Origin: Bacillota bacterium
Lineage (GTDB): Bacteria; Bacillota; Limnochordia; Limnochordales; ZCTH02-B6
Length of the DNA: 18,289 nucleotides
Direction: 5' to 3'
Assembly (NCBI GenBank): GCA_017578085.1
Contig: PKQR01000030.1
Span: forward strand, 1-18,289
This document shows, piece by piece, positions 7,972 to 15,323 of the stretch (within the stretch, counting starts at the first letter, position 1; each line of letters starts with the position of its first letter). The notes below the pieces were generated by a model. That model was not told the origin of the DNA. It was given only the letters and a program-made list of their open reading frames with translations, and made no database searches. The position numbers were made by a program, and so were the translations under genes.

Positions 7972-9306
7972 ATGGTCGAGTCACGGAGCGGGCGCCTGGT
8001 TTTGGCAGCCACCGGGGACAGCCTGATCACCCAGCGGCTGTCCTGCTTCACGGAACCCGAGTTCCTGCGCCTGCGGGGGATCCTGCAGAGCGCGGACGTG
8101 CGGTTCACCAACATGGAGATGCTCTTTCACAACTTCGAAGGCTACCCCCAGGCCCTCAGCGGCGGCACGTGGGTCTGCGCCCACCCTTCCATTTTCCGCG
8201 AGCTGCAGTGGATGTCGTTCAACCTGTTCGCCTGGGCCAACAATCACACCCTGGACTGGGGCGAGGGGGGCTTGTTTGCCACCCTGCGCACCCTGGAGGA
8301 GGCCGGCGCGGTCCACGCCGGCGTCGGCCGCAACTTGGCGGAGGCCCGCCGCCCCGCGTACTTGGAGACCAACGCCGGGCGCGTCGCCTTGGTGGCCATG
8401 TGCTCCACTTTTCACGAGTTCAACCGGGCCGGCGACAGCCGTCCCGACGTACAGGGCCGGCCGGGGCTGAACCCGCTGCGGTTTGAGACGACCGTCTACG
8501 TGACGGCCGAGCAGATGCGGGTATTGCGCCAGCTGGACGAGGAACTGCAGCTGGGTGCCCGCGAGCGGCTACGCGTCCGCCTGGGCTTCCGCCCGCCCGA
8601 TCCCGAGGGAACGCTGACCTTCTTGGACCGCCGCTTTGTGGTGGGTGAGAAGCCGGCCGTGGTGACGACACCCCACCAGGGCGACCTGGAAGGAAACTTG
8701 CGGTCCATCCGGGAGGCGCGGCGGCAGGCCGACTGGGTGCTGGTCAGCATTCACTCCCATGAGATGCGGGGGGACGACCTGGAGCGGCCGGCGGAATTCA
8801 TCGAGACGGCAGCCCGTGCCTTCATCGATGAGGGCGCCCATGCGGTCATCGGCCACGGGCCGCATGTGCTGCAGGGCATCGAGATCTACAAGGGCGCGCC
8901 GATTTTCTACAGCCTCGGCAACTTTATCTTCCAAAACGACACGGTGCGCCACCAGCCGGCGGACTTCTACGAACGCCTTGGCCTCGGTCCTGACGCGACG
9001 GTGGCTGACCTATTCGATGCCCGCAGCCAAAAGGATACCCGGGGCTTCCCGGCCGACCGGCGCTACTGGGAAACCGTGGTGCCGGTATGCACCTGGGAAA
9101 ACGGCGTCTTGACGAGGATCGAGCTCTACCCGGTTGAACTCGGCTTCCAGAAGCCCCGCCCGGCCCGGGGCCGGCCGTACCTGGCCGGGCCGGAACGGGC
9201 GGAGGCTATCATCAAACACCTCGCGGCCCTGTCCGAGCCGTACGGCACAACCATCCGGTGGGACCCCAAGGGCTTCGGCGTGGTGGAACTGGCTGGGGCC
9301 CGGTGA
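7972..9306 (+). CDS. CapA-family protein (metallophosphoesterase-like fold), cytoplasmic
   Basis: Member of the CapA / PgsA family, known mainly from poly-gamma-glutamate capsule synthesis and related to calcineurin-like phosphoesterases. Recognisable motifs are TGDSLI (Asp16), NMEM (Asn47, Glu49), NNHTLDWG (Asn90, Asn91, His92), HSHEMRG (His261, His263) and GHGPHVLQGIE (His295, His298) followed by YSLGNFIF. It differs from capsule-type CapA in having no signal peptide or membrane anchor. It also carries a long stretch at about 165-240 between the N-terminal motifs and the HSHE motif. GGAGG (7958-7962) lies 9 nt before ATG 7972. It is the last gene of the operon and ends just before a terminator. 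Its location with two M20 peptidases and a peptide importer suggests a catabolic role, perhaps on gamma-glutamyl or other amide substrates; this is inference. Confidence 0.88.
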   Translation: MVESRSGRLVLAATGDSLITQRLSCFTEPEFLRLRGILQSADVRFTNMEMLFHNFEGYPQALSGGTWVCAHPSIFRELQWMSFNLFAWANNHTLDWGEGGLFATLRTLEEAGAVHAGVGRNLAEARRPAYLETNAGRVALVAMCSTFHEFNRAGDSRPDVQGRPGLNPLRFETTVYVTAEQMRVLRQLDEELQLGARERLRVRLGFRPPDPEGTLTFLDRRFVVGEKPAVVTTPHQGDLEGNLRSIREARRQADWVLVSIHSHEMRGDDLERPAEFIETAARAFIDEGAHAVIGHGPHVLQGIEIYKGAPIFYSLGNFIFQNDTVRHQPADFYERLGLGPDATVADLFDARSQKDTRGFPADRRYWETVVPVCTWENGVLTRIELYPVELGFQKPRPARGRPYLAGPERAEAIIKHLAALSEPYGTTIRWDPKGFGVVELAGAR

Positions 9307-9350
9307 AAAAACGGGGCGGCACGCCCACAGGCGGCCGCCCCCATTTTGTT
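9304..9350. terminator. Bidirectional intrinsic terminator between convergent genes
   Basis: GGGGCGGC (9313-9320) pairs with GCCGCCCC (9334-9341), and the inner CGCC (9322-9325) pairs with GGCG (9330-9333) around a CACA loop. The result is a 12-bp GC-rich stem with a single bulged A. A T-rich stretch (ATTTTGTT, from 9343) follows on the + strand and an A-run (9306-9311) precedes it, giving T6 on the - strand. It can end both the peptide operon and the S9 peptidase transcript. Confidence 0.85.
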
Positions 9351-11328
9351 AAGCAAAGATGACATACCGGCGCAGGAACGCCTCCACCGCGCGCCAGAAG
9401 GCCGCGATGGTTTCGGGTTTGCGCCAGCCGTGGCCCTCGCCCTCATAGACATGGTACTCATGCGGCACGCCCCGGGCCCGCAGCGCGGCCACGATGGCAT
9501 CCGACTGCTCCTTGGGCACCACCTTGTCGTCGGTGCCGTGGAAGATCGCAATGGGGTCCTGGATGCGGTCGGCGTGGAACACCGGCGAGCGTTCCCGGTA
9601 CACCGCCGCCGCTTCCGGCAACGGTCCGACCAGCGAATCCTGGTAGTGGGCTTCGAACTTGTGGGTCTCGGCGGCCAGCGTAAATAGGTTGGCCACCCCG
9701 AACATGCACAAGGCCGCCCGGAAGAAGCCGGGGTAACGGATCAGCGCCTGGAGCACCGTGTAGCCGCCGGCGCTAGCGCCCATGATGACGAGACGCTCCC
9801 CGTCGGCCAAGCCTGCCTCAGCCAGGTAGCGGCCGGCGCCCACCGCATCCTCCACATCCAGCACGCCCCATTGCCCCCGCAAGGCGTCCCGGTATGCCCG
9901 CCCGTACCCGGTGCTGCCCCGGTAGTTGACGGCGACGTAGGCGTAGCCGCGGCTTGTAAAGAACTGCGCCCGCGCGTCGAACCCGGGCAGGGCCTGGGAC
10001 GTGGGCCCGCCGTGGATGTGGATGACCGCCGGCGGCCGCCCGCTGCTCTTGAAACGGGGATTGGCCGGGGGATAGTACAGCCCGTGGACCGTGGCGCCGT
10101 CGGGGGCCGTCCACTGGATGGGCCGGCCCTCCGACAGCATCTCCGGCGGCAGCGTCTCCGCCATGCTGCGGCGCAGCACCTGCACCCCCGCGTGATGGCC
10201 GGCGGCCGCTCCGGGCACCTGCAGGCGCACGACCCGCGGCGGGATGCGGGGACCCGACGCGATGCAGGCCAGCTGCACCGTGGATACGCCTGCCCCACCG
10301 TTCGGGTTCGCCGCCGGCCCCAGCGGCCCCACGGAAATCTGCTCGAAAACCGCGTAGCCGTCCTCGTTTCCCTTGAGCTTCGTGTGCGCCCCGCTCTCCA
10401 GGTCAAAGCGCCACAGGCTGTGGAAGCCCGCCTCATTGCGCACATAGTACAGTGCCCGGGCATCCGGCGACCACCCGTACGTGCGCAGGCCCTGCACCCA
10501 GGCGGGGCGGCCGTGCTCGGCGGGAACGCCGGTCACCTGGCGGTGCGCGCCGGTTTCCAGGTCGTAGAGGTAGATCTGCCACCAGCCGGTCTCATCGGAC
10601 ACGTAGGCGAGCCACCGGCCGTCCGGGGAGAACGCGGGCTGGAAGATAGACGTCGACTGGCCGCCCGCGATGGTGTGGACTTGGACCGCCCGCAGGCTGC
10701 CGCCGGTCTCCTCGAGCTCGGCGATGTGCAGCGTCGTACCGTCCCAGGGCATGTTGGGGTGGTTCCAAGAGACAAAGGCCAGCCGGCGGCCGTCCGGGTG
10801 CCAGCAGGGCTGCATGTAGAAATCCGCGCCCTGCACCAGCTTCTGCGGCCACTGGCGGCCCGTGCTGTCGACGACCGCCAGGCAGTCGTTGTGCCCGTCG
10901 CTGTGGACATAGACGACCCAGCGGCCGTCGGGCGAAACCGCCGGGGAAGCCGGGTAGCCAAACTCGGGCGTCAACGCCTTGGGCAGCCCACCGTCCAGCG
11001 ACTGGCGGTACAGCCGCCCGTGGCGGGTGACAAAGTACACGTGTCCCCCGGCCACCGTGAACGCACCGCCGCCGTAGCCGACCTGTGCCCGTACATCCAG
11101 GTCCGCAGTGAGGTCGTTGGGCGCCTCGCCGTCGGGATCGAGCGCCACCAGCACCCCGCGGCCGCCCCGCTTCTCCAGCCACACGATGCGGCCGCTCTGC
11201 AGGTCCCACTGCACGTCCTCTAGGCCAATCCCTTGGGCGATGACGCTGGGCCCGATGGGGCTGTCCCACAGGCCAAAAGGGCGTTCCTGGCGGTGGTCTT
11301 TGCTGTCCTGCGGTTTGGTCTCGTGCAT
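9349..11328 (-). CDS. S9 family serine peptidase (prolyl oligopeptidase / acylaminoacyl-peptidase type)
   Basis: Cytoplasmic oligopeptidase of 659 aa. Residues of about 40-330 contain repeated TolB/WD-like blades (for example SPDGRWVVY near 132-140 and SPDGRWLAY near 234-242) that form the gating beta-propeller. The C-terminal alpha/beta-hydrolase has the oxyanion region HIHGGPTS (about 437-444), nucleophile Ser519 in GASAGG, Asp601 in HGTDDKVVP and His633 in EGEGHGW, so the triad is complete. The linker at about 335-390 is rich in Gly, Ala and Pro. Upstream AAAGGAGG (complement of 11338-11345) lies 9 nt before the ATG at 11328. It reads convergently to the peptide operon and divergently from psuK. 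A role in trimming short peptides would fit the neighbouring importer. Confidence 0.93.
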   Translation of the reverse strand: MHETKPQDSKDHRQERPFGLWDSPIGPSVIAQGIGLEDVQWDLQSGRIVWLEKRGGRGVLVALDPDGEAPNDLTADLDVRAQVGYGGGAFTVAGGHVYFVTRHGRLYRQSLDGGLPKALTPEFGYPASPAVSPDGRWVVYVHSDGHNDCLAVVDSTGRQWPQKLVQGADFYMQPCWHPDGRRLAFVSWNHPNMPWDGTTLHIAELEETGGSLRAVQVHTIAGGQSTSIFQPAFSPDGRWLAYVSDETGWWQIYLYDLETGAHRQVTGVPAEHGRPAWVQGLRTYGWSPDARALYYVRNEAGFHSLWRFDLESGAHTKLKGNEDGYAVFEQISVGPLGPAANPNGGAGVSTVQLACIASGPRIPPRVVRLQVPGAAAGHHAGVQVLRRSMAETLPPEMLSEGRPIQWTAPDGATVHGLYYPPANPRFKSSGRPPAVIHIHGGPTSQALPGFDARAQFFTSRGYAYVAVNYRGSTGYGRAYRDALRGQWGVLDVEDAVGAGRYLAEAGLADGERLVIMGASAGGYTVLQALIRYPGFFRAALCMFGVANLFTLAAETHKFEAHYQDSLVGPLPEAAAVYRERSPVFHADRIQDPIAIFHGTDDKVVPKEQSDAIVAALRARGVPHEYHVYEGEGHGWRKPETIAAFWRAVEAFLRRYVIFA

Positions 11329-11473
11329 GGTCGCCGCCCTCCTTTGGCGCCGCCGGTCCGGCCTCTCTTCTTAGCTGGCCACGTGTTCGGGGCGAGCCGG
11401 CGGGATCCCTGCCCGGGCGCGGCCGGCCGTGTCTGCTGGAAGGGGTCGGCAACGCCGCGCCGAAGAGGGGAGC

Positions 11474-12361
11474 ATGGCCACCAGCAACGGTCCCGTCGTC
11501 GTCCTGGGCGACATCATGCTGGATATTCTGATCAAACCCCTGGGGGACATCCGCCCCGCGTCGGACACGGAAAGCGTCATCCGCCTGGCCCTGGGCGGGC
11601 AAGGGGCCAACGTGGCGGTCAACCTGGCCGGGCTTGGGATTGCGGTGCAACTCCTGGCCCGGGTTGGCGATGACACGCTGGGCATGGTGGCGCTGGACGC
11701 CTTGGGGCGGGCGGGGGTCGGCTACGCCGGCGAACCTGTGGCCAACGAGCGCACCGGGGCCTTGGCGGCCCTCATCGACGCCCGCGGGGAGCGCACGATG
11801 TTTCCCCAGGTGGGCGCCAACGCAAGGCTCGACGAGGATTTCGTCCGCCGCCACTGGCCGGCGGCCCCTCGCGCGCTCTTTGTGTCAGGCTACACGCTCC
11901 TGCGCCCCGCGAGCCGCCCGGCGGCGCAGTGGGCCCTGCAGGAGGCCCGCCGGCTGGGCATCCCCGTGGCCGTGGACCCGGCCTCGTACGCCCTCATCGA
12001 GGACGTGGGGCCAGAGGCGATGCTTGAGTGGATGAGCCCGGCCGACATCGTGTTTCCCAACCGCGACGAGGGCCGGGTGCTGGCAGGCACGGCTGACCCC
12101 GAGCAAATCTTGGAGCGGCTCAGCCGCCGGTTTCCCCTGGTCGTCCTGAAGCTGGACAAAGACGGCGCCCGGGCGCGTGCCGGCGGTGAAACCTGCTGCG
12201 TCCCGGCGGAACGCTCGGAGGTGGTCGACACCACCGGCGCCGGCGACGCGTTTGACGCGGGGTTTTTGGCGGCGTACCTGAAGGGGTGGTCCCTGCCGAA
12301 AGCCGTGGCAGCCGGCGTGCAGGCCTCGGCCCGCGTCATCCAGCGGCTGGGATCGACGTGA
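11474..12361 (+). CDS. psuK: PfkB-family kinase, probable pseudouridine kinase
   Basis: Ribokinase-like sugar/nucleoside kinase, 295 aa. The N-terminal PfkB signature is GGQGANVAVNLAGLG (41-55). The C-terminal signature DTTGAGDAF begins at 252 and carries the anion hole and catalytic base Asp258. PfkB sequence alone does not fix the substrate. The assignment to pseudouridine comes from the psuG gene directly downstream, since PsuK makes pseudouridine 5'-phosphate, the PsuG substrate. ATG 11474 is chosen because a purine-rich GAGGGGAG (11465-11472) lies just before it and the family fold begins within ten residues; the in-frame GTG at 11429 would add an Arg-rich tail unlike the family. The 145-bp divergent gap to the S9 peptidase shows no clear promoter. 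A different PfkB substrate such as ribose remains possible. Confidence 0.82.
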   Translation: MATSNGPVVVLGDIMLDILIKPLGDIRPASDTESVIRLALGGQGANVAVNLAGLGIAVQLLARVGDDTLGMVALDALGRAGVGYAGEPVANERTGALAALIDARGERTMFPQVGANARLDEDFVRRHWPAAPRALFVSGYTLLRPASRPAAQWALQEARRLGIPVAVDPASYALIEDVGPEAMLEWMSPADIVFPNRDEGRVLAGTADPEQILERLSRRFPLVVLKLDKDGARARAGGETCCVPAERSEVVDTTGAGDAFDAGFLAAYLKGWSLPKAVAAGVQASARVIQRLGST

Positions 12362-12493
12362 CAAACGGTTGCAGCGGGCATACCGAAACGAACACCAGCG
12401 CCTGCAGCGGACGGACGAGACGAAGAGCAGCGCCGGATCCACGAGACCGCGCTGCCTGTGATGAGACAGCGATGCGAGAGAGAGGCGAGGACA

Positions 12494-13435
12494 ATGACAC
12501 CGGCGGGGGCGCGTTCGTTGCCCGTGGAAGTCCATCCCGAGGTGAGCGCCGCGCTGGCGGCGGGGAAACCCGTCGTGGCATTGGAATCCAGCATCATCGC
12601 CCAGGGGATGCCCTACCCCGTCAACGTGGAGACGGCGAGGCAGGTCGAAGCGGCCGTGCGGGAGCAGGGCGCGGTGCCGGCCACCATTGCGCTGCTTGAC
12701 GGCAAGATCCGGGTCGGCCTGGACGAGGAAGCGCTGGTACGCCTGGGCACGGATCCCAAGGCAGTCAAAGTCGCCCAGCGGGACATCGCCCGGACGCTGG
12801 TCACGAGGGCGGCCGGCGGGACGACGGTTTCTGCGACCGCGGCCATCGCGCGGCTCGTAGGCATCCGCGTCTTCGCCACCGGCGGCATCGGCGGGGTGCA
12901 CCGGGGTGCGGCCCAGCACTTCGACATTTCAGCGGACCTGCCGGCGGTGGCCCAGGCCGGCGTCACGGTGGTCTGCAGCGGCGCCAAGGCGTTTCTCGAC
13001 CTGGCGGGCACCCTGGAGCTTTTGGAAACCCTCTCGGTCCCGGTCATTGGGTACCGGGTGCCCGAGTTCCCGTCCTTCTACAGCCGCGAGAGCGGCCTGG
13101 TGCTCGAGCACGTGGCGCAGTCGGCCGAAGAAATCGCCCAGCAGATGATCTACCAGGACGCCTTGGGATTCCCGCAGGGAATGATCGTCGCCAATCCGAT
13201 TCCGGAAGCTGCGGCCGTCGACCGGGGCGTCATCGAAGCCGCCATCGCCCAGGCCATCCGGGAAGCCGAGGAGCGGGGCATCACCGGCAAGGCGGTTACG
13301 CCGTTCATCCTGGCTCGCATCAAGGACATCACCGGCGGGGAGAGCCTGGAAGCCAACGTGGCGCTGGTGGTCAACAACGCCCGCGTCGCCGCGGACATTG
13401 CCGCCGCCTACGCGCGCCTGAGCCAGGGGGCCTGA
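12494..13435 (+). CDS. psuG: Pseudouridine-5'-phosphate glycosidase
   Basis: Cleaves the C-C glycosidic bond of pseudouridine 5'-phosphate to uracil and ribose 5-phosphate. With ATG 12494 as start (313 aa), the expected catalytic residues fall where known PsuG enzymes have them: Glu31 in ALESSIIAQG (proton donor) and Lys165 in CSGAKAFLD (Schiff-base nucleophile). Asp144 in HFDISAD is the likely Mn2+ ligand, and GGIGGVHRG precedes it. This agreement supports the ATG over an in-frame ATG at 12458 that would add 12 residues. AGAGG (12481-12485) lies 8 nt upstream. A 132-nt gap separates it from psuK, wider than usual for a tight operon. The order kinase then glycosidase is common for this pathway. 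Confidence 0.95.
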   Translation: MTPAGARSLPVEVHPEVSAALAAGKPVVALESSIIAQGMPYPVNVETARQVEAAVREQGAVPATIALLDGKIRVGLDEEALVRLGTDPKAVKVAQRDIARTLVTRAAGGTTVSATAAIARLVGIRVFATGGIGGVHRGAAQHFDISADLPAVAQAGVTVVCSGAKAFLDLAGTLELLETLSVPVIGYRVPEFPSFYSRESGLVLEHVAQSAEEIAQQMIYQDALGFPQGMIVANPIPEAAAVDRGVIEAAIAQAIREAEERGITGKAVTPFILARIKDITGGESLEANVALVVNNARVAADIAAAYARLSQGA

Positions 13436-13498
13436 CCGGGCCAGCTGATACGGCCTTTAAGGTTCCGAGGTTTCCGGGCAAGTCTCGCACGGGGTATC

Positions 13499-14701
13499 CT
13501 AGGGGTTTTCCACGGTATGCATGACCTGGACGCCGCGCTCGGCCAGCTCGGCCAGGAAGGCTTCCGGGTCCGGCCCGCCTTCGGCTTCCGGCGGGAAGAC
13601 GCCCGTGCGCCGGATCTCGCCCCGGGCCAGGCCCAACGCGCCGATGGCCAGCGGCACCGACGTCAGCGCGTCCATGGTGGCCAGCGCCGCGCTCTCGATG
13701 ACCTTTGGCCGTCCGCCTTTCTGGCCCTCCACCCGCACCACCAGGCCCGCCCAGTTGCCGCGGCTGCCGATGCGGCACAAGAGGGGAATGAAGGGCCGCA
13801 GGAGCTTGGACATGAACTGCCGCCGGCCGTGGGTGCTGGTGAGGCCGAGGCGGCCCGTCCATGCGGCAAGACCGTGGAGCAGCGGCTCCACCACGCCGCC
13901 CTTCAGCGAAACCAGCTTTACCCCCGGGAGGTGCCGGGGCAGCGTGAGGGGCTCCGGGTGGCCGACATGGCAGACGGGGAGTTCCCCGAGCGGGTCGGGG
14001 AAACGGACCCGTTCGGGTTCGCTCCCGGCCGGGATCCGCCGGTAGCGGCCGCCGGCGTAAGTCGTGATGTCGCCGCTGAAGATGTGCATGGTGTGGAACA
14101 CGACGGCGGGCCCAGGCGACGGTCCCGATGCGCCGGCCCACGCGATGCGGATGGCGTCGACGCTGTCCATTTGCCTGAACGCCCGCAGGGCCAGCATGTT
14201 GGAGAGGCCCGGCGTCCAGCCCATGCCCGTCAGGATGGGGACGCCGGCGACCCGGGCCTGGTCGTCCAGGCTCAGCGCCGCCGCCGTCGCGTCGGCGTCG
14301 TCGCAGATGCTGACGTACGGCTTGCGGGCCTTGATGGCCGCCCGCACGAGACGCTCCTCGTAGAGGTAAAAGGGGCCCAGCGCACCCACCGCCACGTCAT
14401 GCTCCCGCATGAGGCGCACGACGGCTTCGTTGTCGGCGGCGTCCACGGCCGCGATGGCCAGATCCGCCGCGGGCGCCCCGGCGCCCTTGCCCGCCGAGCC
14501 GCGGCGAGCGGCCGGTTCGTCCGTCGCGCCCCGGCCGGGGGGCACCGCGTCCAACGCCTGCCGGATGAGAGCGTGGGCGCGCGATGCCGAGGCCTCGCTG
14601 CTGCCCACGATGGTGACCCGCTCCACGCCGGGCGTGCGGGCCAGCTCAAAGACCGCCCGCCGGCCCATGTCGCCGCTGCCGCCAAAGACCACAAAGCGCA
14701 C
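13499..14701 (-). CDS. Saccharopine-dehydrogenase-like NAD(P)-binding oxidoreductase
   Basis: Protein of 400 aa with an N-terminal Rossmann fold: the first strand and glycine loop are FVVFGGSGDMG (3-13), as in saccharopine dehydrogenase and saccharopine-reductase-like proteins. A Gly/Ala/Arg-rich low-complexity insert lies at about 55-80. After it come the typical segments VGALGPFYL, YVSICDDADAT and TGMGWTPGLSN of this superfamily. The GTG at 14701 is chosen because GGGAGGG (complement of 14708-14714) lies 6 nt upstream and the Rossmann strand starts at once; the upstream extension overlaps the cupin gene and has no family character. No lysine-pathway gene is nearby, so a true saccharopine substrate is unlikely. 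It is the last gene of the leftward operon. Confidence 0.85.
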   Translation of the reverse strand: MRFVVFGGSGDMGRRAVFELARTPGVERVTIVGSSEASASRAHALIRQALDAVPPGRGATDEPAARRGSAGKGAGAPAADLAIAAVDAADNEAVVRLMREHDVAVGALGPFYLYEERLVRAAIKARKPYVSICDDADATAAALSLDDQARVAGVPILTGMGWTPGLSNMLALRAFRQMDSVDAIRIAWAGASGPSPGPAVVFHTMHIFSGDITTYAGGRYRRIPAGSEPERVRFPDPLGELPVCHVGHPEPLTLPRHLPGVKLVSLKGGVVEPLLHGLAAWTGRLGLTSTHGRRQFMSKLLRPFIPLLCRIGSRGNWAGLVVRVEGQKGGRPKVIESAALATMDALTSVPLAIGALGLARGEIRRTGVFPPEAEGGPDPEAFLAELAERGVQVMHTVENP

Positions 14702-14774
14702 AGCCGTCCCTCCCTGGTTCACGCCACTGCCCGGCTGTTCCCACTGATACCTGACGCTTGAGGGGTGCCGCTCT

Positions 14775-15263
14775 TTACGCGCGCATGACGGCCGCGGTGG
14801 CGGGGTTGGCCTTGAGCCGCGCCAGCTCCTCCGGGGACAAGGGCTGCGGGCGGTCCCGGTCCGCGTCCACGACGCACAGGAAGCCGAAGGGCTCATCGCC
14901 GTCGTTGACAAACTGGTGGGGGGTCATGGGCGGCACGTACATGACGTCAAACGGCTGCGTTTCAAAGACCTCTTCGCCGATGATGACGCGGCCTTTGCCC
15001 CTGAGCGTCATGACGATGTGGATGTGCTCGTGTTTCTCCAAGGACGAATGCCCGCCGGGGCCGACCTCAAAGTAGCGGACGCGGAAGGCGCACGGCTCCC
15101 CGTGGCGGCCAGCCACCACCTGGCGGGTGATGTCCTTCCAGCCTTCGCCGGGGTGCTGGCCCTGGTGGAGTTTGTATTCCTCCAGCTCCACGCCGTCCCA
15201 GCGATAGTTGAGCGGGTCGAAACGCCGGAACAGCAACGCCGGCTTGGTTTCCACGTCAGGCAT
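14775..15263 (-). CDS. Small single-domain cupin protein
   Basis: Cytoplasmic cupin of 162 aa. The first cupin motif is seen around residues 70-92 (GGHSSLEKHEHIHIV, with His78, His80 and His82) and the second around 104-120 (PFDVMYVPPMTPHQFVN, with His116). These histidines could bind a metal ion. The glutamate usually found four or five residues after the HxH pair is absent, so the metal site differs from the canonical one. The start ATG 15263 has GGGAGG 9 nt upstream; a longer reading adds 16 Arg-rich residues without support. It lies 60 nt after the dehydrogenase at 15324-16367 and 73 nt before the saccharopine-dehydrogenase-like gene. Possible roles are isomerase, dioxygenase or ligand sensor; none can be chosen from sequence. 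Confidence 0.85.
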   Translation of the reverse strand: MPDVETKPALLFRRFDPLNYRWDGVELEEYKLHQGQHPGEGWKDITRQVVAGRHGEPCAFRVRYFEVGPGGHSSLEKHEHIHIVMTLRGKGRVIIGEEVFETQPFDVMYVPPMTPHQFVNDGDEPFGFLCVVDADRDRPQPLSPEELARLKANPATAAVMRA

Positions 15264-15323
15264 GGGCACGCGCCTCCCGTTTACGCGGTGTCGACTCCAT
15301 CGTCGCGGCAAACGGCTGCCGCG

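Noticed and set aside
9871..11223. A 450-codon + strand frame inside the S9 peptidase gene
   Set aside because: The opposite strand encodes a complete catalytic triad and beta-propeller repeats; this frame is a compositional shadow.
13517..14761. A 414-codon + strand frame opposite the saccharopine-dehydrogenase-like gene
   Set aside because: No motif or plausible ribosome-binding site, and composition is typical of an antisense shadow.
14702..14911. N-terminal extension of 70 residues on the saccharopine-dehydrogenase-like protein
   Set aside because: It overlaps the cupin gene, is Ser/Pro/Arg-rich without family similarity, and a GTG with a good ribosome-binding site lies exactly before the Rossmann fold.
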